In this document: piece by piece, positions 47,019 through 55,724 of the stretch | How the letters are laid out: each line of letters begins with the position of its first letter | Position numbering within the stretch: position 1 is the first letter of the stretch | The notes under the pieces: model-generated | The model's input: only the letters and a program-made list of their open reading frames with translations | Database searches by the model: none | Told to the model about the DNA's origin: nothing | Position numbers and translations under genes: made by a program | NCBI RefSeq assembly: GCF_030407455.1 | Contig: NZ_JASDDJ010000001.1 | Span: 62,001-126,000 of the forward strand | DNA from: Psychrobacter sp. 5A.1 | Lineage (GTDB): Bacteria > Pseudomonadota > Gammaproteobacteria > Pseudomonadales > Moraxellaceae | Direction of reading: 5' to 3' | Length of the DNA stretch: 64,000 nt

Positions 47019-48371
47019 CTAACCCATCAATGAAGTAACAAATACCACAACAACGGCAATCGGTGCAACAAACTTCGCCACGATTTGCCAAATCTTCCAT
47101 GCGCCATTAGATAAGCCAAGCTCTTGCTGGATACTGTTTTGATCCATTTTCCAAGCAAGGAAGACAATCGCGGCAAGACCAGTCAAAGGTAGAATGAACT
47201 TACTGGTGATTTTATCCAGTACATCAAAGATACCATTACCCATGATCGTAAAGTCAGACCATAAGTTGAACGATAACAATGCGGCGATACCTAGTAACCA
47301 AATGACAGTACTCGCAACGATAGTCGCTACCGTACGACTCATCGGAGTACGCTCTTCTAATAGCTCAACGGTAGGCTCTAGCAATGAGATAGACGAGGTA
47401 ATAGCGGCAAAAGTAATGAGTAAGAAGAACAACGTACCAATAATCGTACCGGCACCCATGCTACCGAAAGCAATCGGCAAGCTCACAAAGATAAGACCAG
47501 GGCCTGACGCAGGATCTAGACCATTGCTAAAGATGATTGGGAAAATCGCTAGGCCAGCGGCCAACGCAATAACCGTGTCCAAAATAACAACCGTACGTGC
47601 TGTTTTGAGTAGGTTCACTTCACGACCCAAGTATGAACCATAGGCAACCATGATACCCATACCAATTGATAGCGTGAAGAAAGCATGACCTAGTGCCGCC
47701 AGCATAACATCAGAAGTCAATTTGCTAAGATCTGGTGTGAACAAGTAAGCCACTGCCTCACCAAATCCGCCATTCATGACGTTATAACCAACGATAACGA
47801 AAAGAATCACACCCAATAATGGCATCAAAACTTTGGCTGTTTTTTCGATACCACTGGTCACACCGATACCAACGATGATTGCTGTCAAAATCATAAAGAC
47901 CGTGTGCCAGATCGTCAATGTACCTGCTGACGCGAGCATGGCATCAAAGGTTGCAGCGACAGAATCACTATCTTGACCTGCAAAGCTGCCTGAAGCGACT
48001 TTAGTAATATAGTTAAGCGCCCAACCACCGATGACACTATAGAACGATAGAATCAGGAAGCCACCTAAGATACCTGAAGCACCAATGATACCCCAACTAC
48101 GTGACTTACCTTCGCTGGCTGCGACATCTGCGAACGTATTGACTGGGTTCTTTTGACCACGGCGACCAATCAGCCACTCAGCAACCAATATCGGAAAACC
48201 GACCAGCGCGATACAGAATAAATAAGCGATGACGAATGCTGAACCACCGCTTTCACCAACCATATATGGGAATTTCCATATATTTCCTAAACCAACTGCT
48301 GATCCTACTGCTGCCAACACGAAGCCAAAACTTGAGCTCCACTGTGCATGTTCTTGTTTATTGATAGCCAT
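47019..48371 (-). CDS. Sodium-dependent transporter, SNF/NSS family
   Basis: 450 aa with about 12 transmembrane helices. 'GSAVGLGNIWKFPYMVGESG' is the sodium- and substrate-binding first-helix signature of the neurotransmitter:sodium symporter family. The ATG at 48371 is chosen because GAGG is 9 nt upstream; an ATG three codons earlier overlaps that signal. The substrate (probably an amino acid) cannot be told from the sequence. 'AALGHAFFTLSIGMGIMVAY' in the middle is typical of bacterial members. Confidence 0.9.
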   Translation of the reverse strand: MAINKQEHAQWSSSFGFVLAAVGSAVGLGNIWKFPYMVGESGGSAFVIAYLFCIALVGFPILVAEWLIGRRGQKNPVNTFADVAASEGKSRSWGIIGASGILGGFLILSFYSVIGGWALNYITKVASGSFAGQDSDSVAATFDAMLASAGTLTIWHTVFMILTAIIVGIGVTSGIEKTAKVLMPLLGVILFVIVGYNVMNGGFGEAVAYLFTPDLSKLTSDVMLAALGHAFFTLSIGMGIMVAYGSYLGREVNLLKTARTVVILDTVIALAAGLAIFPIIFSNGLDPASGPGLIFVSLPIAFGSMGAGTIIGTLFFLLITFAAITSSISLLEPTVELLEERTPMSRTVATIVASTVIWLLGIAALLSFNLWSDFTIMGNGIFDVLDKITSKFILPLTGLAAIVFLAWKMDQNSIQQELGLSNGAWKIWQIVAKFVAPIAVVVVFVTSLMG

Positions 48372-48564
48372 CTTATCCATCCTCGTGCTTCAATTAATGT
48401 TGCTGATAATCTTCCTTGATCAACATAAAAAGTCAGTTTTACCATGAGACTCTTTAGTAAACGCCTCGATTTGAAGCGCCCAGCAACATTAAGAAAGAAT
48501 TGTTTACAATACCATAAACGCTCAGTTTCTGCTAAGCGACCAAAAAAGTCAAGCACTCATAAAT

Positions 48565-48592
48565 ATAAAAAGCCATAACAATTGGTTATGGC
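48565..48592 (-). terminator. Likely terminator of the lpxA end of the envelope operon
   Basis: AGCCATAAC and GTTATGGCT form a 9-bp stem. Read on the minus strand, TTTTTATA follows. It lies 90 bp past the lpxA stop. Confidence 0.65.
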
Positions 48593-48681
48593 TCGTAAGA
48601 ATTTTATCTATAACTGACAAGCGTTTAGACAATTAAAACCGTAATGCTATCAATGGTTTTCAGAAAAAAACCATCCCATCT

Positions 48682-49461
48682 TTAGCGCACCACACCGCGA
48701 CGGCTCTTTTGTAAAGAGTCAATAAGCAATTGGATTTTTGGCTCTTTTGGTAATAGCTCGCTATTTAATCCCTCAAGCGCTTGCACTGTCGTTAAGCCAG
48801 ATCTAAAAATCATACGATACGCTTGACGCAACACATCAATGGTTTCTCTCGACCATCCTTTACGACGCATTCCTTCGACGTTGAGCCCATGAGTCTTTGC
48901 TGGATTGCCAGATACCATCGTAAAAGCCGCCACATCTTTTAAAATGAGACTTGCCCCACCGATCAAACTATAGTCATCTACCGTACAAAACTGATGAATG
49001 CCTGAATTACCACCGATAATGGTGTGATCACCAATGGTTACATGCCCTGCAACGCCAACATTATTGGCCAGTACATTATGATCCCCAATCACACAGTCAT
49101 GCGCTACGTGAGTATTGACCATTAACAAATTATGGCTACCGATTTTAGTCAACTCACCATCTTGAGCCGTACCACGATGTAAGCTACAAGCCTCACGAAT
49201 AGTATTATGGTCACCGATTTCCAGCCAAGTACGCTCACCTGCATACTTCAAGTCCTGCGGATCTTCACCAATACTCGAAAACTGATAAAACTCATTGTAT
49301 TGTCCAATACGAGTCAACTTAGTCACGACCACATGTCTATGCAAAACCGTATGTGCACCAATTGATACCTCGTCACCCACAATACAATAAGGCCCGATGA
49401 TGGCAGTCTCATCAATCTGTGCGGACGATGAGATGAGTGCTGTAGGATGAATCTGACTCAT
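48682..49461 (-). CDS. lpxA: UDP-N-acetylglucosamine acyltransferase
   Basis: First step of lipid A synthesis: transfers the 3-hydroxyacyl chain from ACP to UDP-GlcNAc. 259 aa with AAGGG about 9 nt before the ATG. Left-handed beta-helix hexapeptides run from residue 1 to about 185 ('IHPTALISSSAQIDETAIIG', 'VNTHVAHDCVIGDHNVLANN' with the catalytic His, 'HVTIGDHTIIGGNSGIHQFC'), followed by the C-terminal helical domain ('NVEGMRRKGWSRETIDVLRQ'). It is the last gene of the run from pyrH. Confidence 0.96.
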   Translation of the reverse strand: MSQIHPTALISSSAQIDETAIIGPYCIVGDEVSIGAHTVLHRHVVVTKLTRIGQYNEFYQFSSIGEDPQDLKYAGERTWLEIGDHNTIREACSLHRGTAQDGELTKIGSHNLLMVNTHVAHDCVIGDHNVLANNVGVAGHVTIGDHTIIGGNSGIHQFCTVDDYSLIGGASLILKDVAAFTMVSGNPAKTHGLNVEGMRRKGWSRETIDVLRQAYRMIFRSGLTTVQALEGLNSELLPKEPKIQLLIDSLQKSRRGVVR

Positions 49462-49575
49462 AAGATGGGCCCTTGTATCATTTGATGCGAGTAAATAATA
49501 AAAAAGTATCGCTATTTTAGCTTTGCTAATGACGCTAATACCCGTTGCGTGGTTACACTTAAATGTGACTGATGA

Positions 49576-49590
49576 CTAGGGCGTGTTCGA
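49576..49590. repeat. Single MITE-like end between lpxA and fabZ
   Basis: TAGGGCGTGTTCGAT, matching the terminus of the 174-bp family. No second end is recognisable. Confidence 0.35.
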
Positions 49591-49646
49591 TTTTGACATC
49601 GCTCTTTATACATTTTACCTTACTACTAATTTAAGCACTCTTAGTG

Positions 49647-50177
49647 TCATTTAGTGTCATTAATTTTTTGTTGCTCTTGACGTGCAATCATAATTTGAGC
49701 ACTAGCAGCAAGCTCATCTTCGACATGAACGGTGCAATCAAACTTGTAAATACCATGCCTTTGCATCACAGTTTTTGCACGAATAATAAGCTGATCACCA
49801 GGAATCACGCGACGTTTAAAACGCACTTTATCCACACCTGCAAACAGATATAGATAACCATCTTCTGCGGTCAGACCTGCACTAATAAAACCGAGAATTC
49901 CTGAAACTTGGGCCATTGATTCCACCATCAATACGCCTGGCATAATTGGCTCATCAGGAAAGTGACCACTGAAGAATTCTTCATTGATAGTCACGTTTTT
50001 GATACCAGTAATACATTCACCAGGTGTGCAAGCAACAATCCGATCTACCAGCATAAAAGGATAGCGATGCGGTAAATAATGCTTAATAGTATGATACGTC
50101 AATGGTAGCGTGAGACCTTGTTCCGCCAAGCTTTTGACGTCTTCATCAGTCGGGATATCTATATTGTTACTGCTCAT
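49647..50177 (-). CDS. fabZ: 3-hydroxyacyl-ACP dehydratase FabZ
   Basis: Hot-dog-fold dehydratase of fatty-acid elongation, sharing its 3-hydroxyacyl-ACP pool with LpxA and LpxD. 176 aa; GGAAG precedes the ATG at 50177. 'YLPHRYPFMLVDRI' holds the catalytic His and 'GHFPDEPIMPGVLMVESMAQ' the catalytic Glu helix. The first 28 residues are a polar extension relative to E. coli FabZ (151 aa). A 174-bp repeat element separates it from lpxD. Confidence 0.95.
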   Translation of the reverse strand: MSSNNIDIPTDEDVKSLAEQGLTLPLTYHTIKHYLPHRYPFMLVDRIVACTPGECITGIKNVTINEEFFSGHFPDEPIMPGVLMVESMAQVSGILGFISAGLTAEDGYLYLFAGVDKVRFKRRVIPGDQLIIRAKTVMQRHGIYKFDCTVHVEDELAASAQIMIARQEQQKINDTK

Positions 50178-50230
50178 AATGACGCTTCCTTGCTGTGTTT
50201 TAAATATCTGTTATTTGTTTGTGTTTGCAT

Positions 50231-50404
50231 TAGGGCGTGTCCTCATTTTAAAAATGGTGATAAAAATGAGATAAATCGCAGTCAAACAAGGAAAATAGCG
50301 CAGATAATATCGAGATATTAGTCAGCTATTTGACGCCGTTTGGCAAGATTTAGCCATTTTTAACCCATTTAGATGACTATCGATTGAATTGAGGACACGC
50401 CCTA
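50231..50404 (+). mobile_element. 174-bp MITE-like element, copy F, inside the lpxD-fabZ gap
   Basis: Perfect 15-bp ends TAGGGCGTGTCCTCA / TGAGGACACGCCCTA, nearly identical to copies B and C. The right-hand TA plus the first element base form the TAG stop codon of lpxD. Excising the element and one TA would restore a TAA stop at the same place. It accounts for 174 of the 224 bp between lpxD and fabZ. Confidence 0.9.
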
Positions 50405-51418
50405 GTTACGACCAAGCTGACGAAAACGTACAGCAGCACGTCGCCAATTGGCAGTCGGCATCGCGGCGGTGCCAGATGAATAGGAACCTGCGATTTTAAT
50501 GGATTTGGTGACCATTGTCATGCCAGATAAAACGACATCGTCTGTAATTTCGATATGACCTGTGATACCAACAGCACCGCCTATTATACAGCGCTTACCT
50601 ATCGTAGTGCTACCCGCAATAGCAGTTTGGGCAGCAATTGCTGTGCCGTCACCGATACGTACATTGTGGGCAACTTGTACTAAGTTATCAATGATCACGT
50701 GATTACCAATCACCGTGTCGTCGATGGCACCTCTATCAATGCAGGTCTGGCTACCAACACGTACATGATCACCAATAATCACACGGCCTAACTGAGCGAT
50801 GCGCTCCCAACCTGTGTCACTAGGGTCTTTGGTCGGCGCAAAACCGAACCCTTCAGAACCAATGCTCACGCCCGCATGTAATCTCACATGATTGCCAATC
50901 GCGCAATCATGCCCAATGACCACTTGTGACTTAATAACACAATCCGTACCAATATCAGTATTGGCTTCAATCACCACATGAGCCGCGAGTGAGCTGCGTG
51001 CGCCTATTTGTACATTGTCACCAATCATACAAAAAGGACCAATATTGACTTGCTCACCAATCACAGCACTATCCGCGATCACAGCGCTAGGATGAATCCC
51101 ATTAGCCAAGGATTGACGGGCGAATATTTGACTCGCACTGGCATAAGCCAAATATGGATTTGCGACGACTAGTGCGATCGATGATGCAGGCACTTGGTCA
51201 CGATATGCGGCCGTCACCAACACTGCACCTGCCTGACTATTGGCCAAACTAGAGATATAATGAGGATCTGCCAAAAAGCTTAACTGCTGATGATTGGCCG
51301 TCGTCAAACTACCGACGCTGCTGAATGGCTGGCACAATTGCTCAGTATTCATCTCAGCCTTATTGACAATAGGCTGACGCTGCTCAATTCGAGTGATAAG
51401 TTGCTCAATCGTTATCAT
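50402..51418 (-). CDS. lpxD: UDP-3-O-(3-hydroxyacyl)glucosamine N-acyltransferase
   Basis: Third step of lipid A synthesis. 338 aa. The N-terminal uridine-binding domain has 'SVGSLTTANHQQLSFLADPH'. The left-handed beta-helix (about 100-300) carries the catalytic His region 'NIGPFCMIGDNVQIGARSSL', 'VVIGHDCAIGNHVRLHAGVS', 'GSEGFGFAPTKD' and 'IAGSTTIGKRCIIGGAVGIT'. The C-terminus 'WRRAAVRFRQL' is the usual terminal helix. Its stop codon is supplied by the inserted repeat element, apparently without loss of coding sequence. Confidence 0.95.
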   Translation of the reverse strand: MITIEQLITRIEQRQPIVNKAEMNTEQLCQPFSSVGSLTTANHQQLSFLADPHYISSLANSQAGAVLVTAAYRDQVPASSIALVVANPYLAYASASQIFARQSLANGIHPSAVIADSAVIGEQVNIGPFCMIGDNVQIGARSSLAAHVVIEANTDIGTDCVIKSQVVIGHDCAIGNHVRLHAGVSIGSEGFGFAPTKDPSDTGWERIAQLGRVIIGDHVRVGSQTCIDRGAIDDTVIGNHVIIDNLVQVAHNVRIGDGTAIAAQTAIAGSTTIGKRCIIGGAVGITGHIEITDDVVLSGMTMVTKSIKIAGSYSSGTAAMPTANWRRAAVRFRQLGRN

Positions 51419-51453
51419 AATGACTATTAATAAAGTAGGGTTATAAATGAAAC

Positions 51454-51547
51454 GGTCGTCAAAATAACAATGCGTTTTGACGACCTACTAAGCTCTCATG
51501 ATGTCTCAATTTATTTGTATCAACATTTAAAGTTGCTCAAATAAATT
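51454..51547. other. Two tandem hairpins in the bamA-lpxD gap
   Basis: GGTCGTCAAAA/TTTTGACGACC (51454-51464/51475-51485) is a perfect 11-bp stem. AATTTATTTG/CAAATAAATT (51508-51517/51538-51547), with inner CAAC/GTTG, is a second. The 146-bp gap is where skp lies in related genomes. The hairpins could attenuate transcription or protect mRNA ends. Confidence 0.5.
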
Positions 51548-51564
51548 CGAGTGGTGTTGCTGAT

Positions 51565-53979
51565 TTAGAATGTGTTACCAATCTGGAATTGGACTTTTTC
51601 AGTTTCATCACCTTCTTTATCACCGAACGGTACAGCATAGCTGAGCGAGATTGGGCCAATTGGCGTATACCAAGTCACACCCGCACCCGCACTAAAGCGG
51701 AAGTCATTGTCTTGAGTCAATAGTGGCACACCTGTATCGGTCCCATTGCTAGGATTGATAAAAGTACGATCCTCTTTATTAGAAGTATCAAATACCTGAC
51801 CACCTTCGGCAAATAATACTGGACGTACTTGATCTGCCCAGTCACCTTTGAATGGCATTGGCAAAATAAGCTCACTACCGAAGCTGACTAGTGCATTACC
51901 ACCAACATCTTCATCCAAATTCTGAGTATTACCATTAATAGCATTATAGTAACTTTCTGATTTGGGCCCTAGTGTGGAAGATTCATAGCCACGTACTGAG
52001 CCGTAACCACCAGCATAGAAGTTTTCATAGAATGGTAAGTCATTACCATAGCCAAGCTTGGTATAACCACGTGCTATCCAGTCTTTATAGAGTGGATAAT
52101 ATACATTGCCGCGATAAACAAGTTTCTGATAATTGGCATCACCAAGACCAATGGTTGCATCAACTGTATGGCTCATACCTTTAGTTGGAAATACTGGGCG
52201 GTCGAGAGTACTGTAATCCCAGCCAAACAATAAGTTATAAGACTGATAGTCATTTTTGAAGCCTGTACGGCCTTCAAATTCTCCAGTAAAGTCTTCAACT
52301 GTACCGCCATCATCGATGATTTCTTGAGCATTTGATATGCCAAGGAAACGACCACCACGTACTGACGTTTTATCAACGTTTAGACCAGCACTAACGCGCT
52401 TGGTTTCGTCGACAGGGTAGCTATAGTTCAGTGTCGCACCGTAGGCATCGGTGACATAATTGCTGACGTTTCTGTCATCATATTTCGTTTCACGATAATA
52501 AGCACTAATACCTTGAGAAACACCATTCTCAGTAAAATAGGGATCGGTATACCCCAAGCTATAAGAGTCACGTGTCTCTGAACGTGACAGTGCTGCTTTG
52601 ACGCGATTACCTGTACCCATAAAGTTGTTTTGGGTCAAGTCCAACTGGAAAGTTACACCGCCACTCTGTGAGTAACCTGCTGCAATCGTTGAACTACCAG
52701 AAGGCTGCTCTTCGACGGTATAATGAACATCCACTTGATCTGGCTGGTTTGGTACTGGCTTTACATCAACGTTAACGGCTTTAAAAAAACCAGTACGCAT
52801 CAGACGTGTACGTGATAGCTGGATTTTTTCACTAGATGCAAGTGTACCCTCTAATTGACGCATTTCACGTCTCAGTACTTCATCTTGCGTTTTTAAGTTG
52901 CCAGTAAAGTTAATACGGCGAACATAAATAGGACGTGCTGGATCGATATAGTAATCAACATCGACCATTTTGGTATCATCATTGATACGCGGTACTGGTC
53001 TGATTTGCGCTAAATAATAACCTTCATTACCATAACGGCTCTTTAGCGCGGCAGTGGTTGCATCCAACTTGGCTTGCGAATATTTTTCATTGGGCGCAAA
53101 GGTGACCAATTCTTTTAATTCATCATTATCAAAAGTCGGCTTGCCTAAGAAGTTCACTTCACCAAACTGATATTGTTCGCCTTCGCTCAGACTAACTTCA
53201 ATAAACACACTGCGCTTATCTTCACTGATATTGAGCACAGCATTATCTACTGCAAAACGTATATAGCCATCATTTTGATACAGTGCTTTTAAGTTTTCTA
53301 GACTGGCGGCCAGTTTTTCTTGAGCGTATCGATCAGATTTAGATAGCAGGCGCGTCCATGAAGATTCTTTTACTGCAAAGACATCTTTAATGTCTTCATT
53401 ACTAAAGTGTTTATTACCAATGATATTGATATCGACCACTTTGGCAGGCTTGCCTTCGACAAAGCTCACATCAAGCTTGACACGATTCCCATCAAGTAGG
53501 GTTTGCTCGACTTCGATATTACTGTTGTAATAGCCTTGGCTGATATATTGTTGTTGTAGCTCATTGGCAACGCCCTGTAACGTGGCTTGTTTCAACACGT
53601 CACCGACCGACAGACCAGCATTGCCAAGCCCTTGCTCAAGCCCTTCTTTTGGAATGAGCTTGTTGCCTTCAAAGTTGACCTCAGCGATGGTTGGACGTTC
53701 TACAACGTCAAATCTTAGATTGCCACCTTCGACACGGCTTTGAATATCAGCAAAATTCTCAGTGGCATATAGCGCCTTGATGCTGGCAGCTAAGCGACTA
53801 TCATTCACCGTATCACCTACCGTAATAGGTAAGACCGGATAGAGGCTATCAGGGGTTAGGCGTTGCAGACCGTTAAAACCGATGTCCGTCACTACAAATT
53901 CTGCAGCCTGTACCGGCATACTCATCATCGCTACAACTAACGGCAACCCAGCCGCGCTCATAAATAAAGGCGTACGCAT
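51565..53979 (-). CDS. bamA: Outer-membrane protein assembly factor BamA
   Basis: Central Omp85 component of the BAM complex. 804 aa from the ATG at 53979 (GGA 8 nt upstream). The signal peptide is 'LPLVVAMMSMPVQAAE'. Five POTRA domains run from about residue 25 to 420 ('FVVTDIGFNGLQRLTPDSLY', 'PTIAEVNFEGNKLIPKEGLE', 'VVDINIIGNKHFSNEDIKDV', 'YQFGEVNFLGKPTFDNDELK', 'YVRRINFTGNLKTQDEVLRR'). The 16-strand barrel follows with 'FYAGGYGSVRGYESSTLGP' (the conserved RGY). It ends in a terminal Phe ('VQFQIGNTF'). Confidence 0.97.
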   Translation of the reverse strand: MRTPLFMSAAGLPLVVAMMSMPVQAAEFVVTDIGFNGLQRLTPDSLYPVLPITVGDTVNDSRLAASIKALYATENFADIQSRVEGGNLRFDVVERPTIAEVNFEGNKLIPKEGLEQGLGNAGLSVGDVLKQATLQGVANELQQQYISQGYYNSNIEVEQTLLDGNRVKLDVSFVEGKPAKVVDINIIGNKHFSNEDIKDVFAVKESSWTRLLSKSDRYAQEKLAASLENLKALYQNDGYIRFAVDNAVLNISEDKRSVFIEVSLSEGEQYQFGEVNFLGKPTFDNDELKELVTFAPNEKYSQAKLDATTAALKSRYGNEGYYLAQIRPVPRINDDTKMVDVDYYIDPARPIYVRRINFTGNLKTQDEVLRREMRQLEGTLASSEKIQLSRTRLMRTGFFKAVNVDVKPVPNQPDQVDVHYTVEEQPSGSSTIAAGYSQSGGVTFQLDLTQNNFMGTGNRVKAALSRSETRDSYSLGYTDPYFTENGVSQGISAYYRETKYDDRNVSNYVTDAYGATLNYSYPVDETKRVSAGLNVDKTSVRGGRFLGISNAQEIIDDGGTVEDFTGEFEGRTGFKNDYQSYNLLFGWDYSTLDRPVFPTKGMSHTVDATIGLGDANYQKLVYRGNVYYPLYKDWIARGYTKLGYGNDLPFYENFYAGGYGSVRGYESSTLGPKSESYYNAINGNTQNLDEDVGGNALVSFGSELILPMPFKGDWADQVRPVLFAEGGQVFDTSNKEDRTFINPSNGTDTGVPLLTQDNDFRFSAGAGVTWYTPIGPISLSYAVPFGDKEGDETEKVQFQIGNTF

Positions 53980-54242
53980 AAACACTATCCGTCAATAAAA
54001 AAATTGCTTAAGTTAAGTTAAAAAGCATGTATTGTCTAACCCATTTCACATGAAGTTATAAACCTATGCACAGGTAACTCAGAACACTTTATATAAATTG
54101 CATCACAAAATAAACTAAAAATTACGATTAGTACAGAGGCTACGATACAAAGTAGCGAGCTTATGATAGCAATAATCAGCCTGCAGTAGGCGTAAAACCA
54201 TTAGTACATCTTGCTTTATCAGCTATATTATCTATTAATCAA

Positions 54243-55619
54243 TCAAAACAGCCTACTAATATCATTACCAATTGCTAACACCATGAAACCTGCCAGCAAG
54301 AGTAAACCAATATTTAGACCGACCATCTGTACCCCTTCGGACAACGGCTTACCACGGATCAGCTCGATAAAATGATAAACGATATGACCACCGTCCAATA
54401 CGGGGATGGGCAAAAGATTTAGAACGGCCAGACTCAAACTGATCAAAGCGGCGGTTGATAATACCATTTGCCAACTGATATCAAAGCTCTGTTTGGCGAC
54501 TTTAGCGATCGTAATTGGCCCTGACAGGTTATCTAAACCAATCATACCTGACAGCATTTTTCCCATTGAACTGACTGTCATGATTGCAAGCTGCTCAGTT
54601 TTCTCAAATGATTTGATCAATGACTCACTAGGGCCATAGACGACCGTTGTTTTGTAATCATCAGGAATAACAATTTCAGACTGGGCCACCATCGCACCAA
54701 TTTGTCCATAATCGTTACCCAAATTGTCTTTTTTACCTTGTGGCATGATCTGAAGCTGTACAGGCTTATCCTCACGCAACACGGTAAAATTCAGTAGCGT
54801 TTCAGGATTATCACGGATGATACGCGTGGCACTGATCCAGTCTTCAATAGCGTCGTCATTGATAGCCGTAATACGATCGCCAACTTTTAATCCTTGACGG
54901 CTAGCAGCGCCATCAGCAGCCAAATCACCCACAATTGGCCTAATATGTGGCTGCCACGGTAACATGCCAAAGCTGGTCAATGCATCTTTGCCTTGCGCAT
55001 CGCCTTGCATAAACTGGGTAACGGGTGCTTGATATGTTTTGATCGCCTGATTGGTTTGGGCATCCGACTGTAGCGTGATACTCACATTGTCTGTCTCACC
55101 CATACGTCCAGCGAGGCGATAATTGATGCCTTCCCATGTTTGTACGTCATGACCATCAATCGCGACAACTTTATCACCGACTGGTAGTTGTGCCATCGCA
55201 GCAGGCGTATCTGGTAATACTTGACCAATCTTGGTGGCCAATTGCTCAGATGGGGTCATAAACAATACCCAAAATAGTGCAATAGCAATCACAAAATTCA
55301 TGAGAGGGCCAGCTGCGGCAATCGCTATCTTCTTTAGCGGATGCTGACGATTAAACGCTAGATGCTGTTCATCTTCCGCTACTTCGCCTTCACGCTCATC
55401 CAGCATTTTGACATAGCCGCCAAGCGGTAACGCTGAGATACGATAATCAATGCCGCTTTTTTTGCTGGTCCAGCCAAATAATTTGGGGCCAAAACCAATA
55501 GAATACGTGAGCACTTTGACACCGCAAAGCCGTGCCACAATGTAATGTCCCCACTCATGTAAAGCAATGAGCGGACCTAAGACAAATATTGCCGCCAACA
55601 GCGTTAATAAAAACGTCAT
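54243..55619 (-). CDS. rseP: Site-2 intramembrane zinc protease RseP
   Basis: Second protease of the sigma-E release cascade, also cleaving remnant signal peptides. 458 aa. The zinc motif H21-E22-x-x-H25 is in 'ALHEWGHYIVARLCG' in the first transmembrane helix, with the second active-site motif 'NLLPIPVLDGGHIVYH' near the C-terminus. Two PDZ-like domains lie between ('IGQVLPDTPAAMAQLPVGDK', 'AASRQGLKVGDRITAINDDA'). Located between dxr and bamA as expected. Confidence 0.95.
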   Translation of the reverse strand: MTFLLTLLAAIFVLGPLIALHEWGHYIVARLCGVKVLTYSIGFGPKLFGWTSKKSGIDYRISALPLGGYVKMLDEREGEVAEDEQHLAFNRQHPLKKIAIAAAGPLMNFVIAIALFWVLFMTPSEQLATKIGQVLPDTPAAMAQLPVGDKVVAIDGHDVQTWEGINYRLAGRMGETDNVSITLQSDAQTNQAIKTYQAPVTQFMQGDAQGKDALTSFGMLPWQPHIRPIVGDLAADGAASRQGLKVGDRITAINDDAIEDWISATRIIRDNPETLLNFTVLREDKPVQLQIMPQGKKDNLGNDYGQIGAMVAQSEIVIPDDYKTTVVYGPSESLIKSFEKTEQLAIMTVSSMGKMLSGMIGLDNLSGPITIAKVAKQSFDISWQMVLSTAALISLSLAVLNLLPIPVLDGGHIVYHFIELIRGKPLSEGVQMVGLNIGLLLLAGFMVLAIGNDISRLF

Positions 55620-55667
55620 GATCTTTTCTCAGTATGATTTTTCAGCATTTTTCAGTCACATCTTCAC

Positions 55668-55708
55668 TAGGCCGTGTCATCAGTGAGCACATTGATAACA
55701 CGCCCTGA
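55668..55708. repeat. End-only stub of the MITE-like family between dxr and rseP
   Basis: TAGGCCGTGTCATCA and, inverted, TGATAACACGCCCTGA: both ends with about 10 bp between them. Probably the collapsed remnant of a full element. Confidence 0.5.
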
Positions 55709-55724
55709 GTGATACTCACTACGA

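Noticed and set aside
47194-47643. 149-codon frame antisense to the sodium-dependent transporter
   Set aside because: It overlaps a clear membrane transporter gene on the other strand and shows no independent motif.
50118-50321. 67-codon frame crossing fabZ and the repeat element
   Set aside because: It runs antisense to fabZ and into the element, and other copies of the element do not preserve the frame in a coding context.
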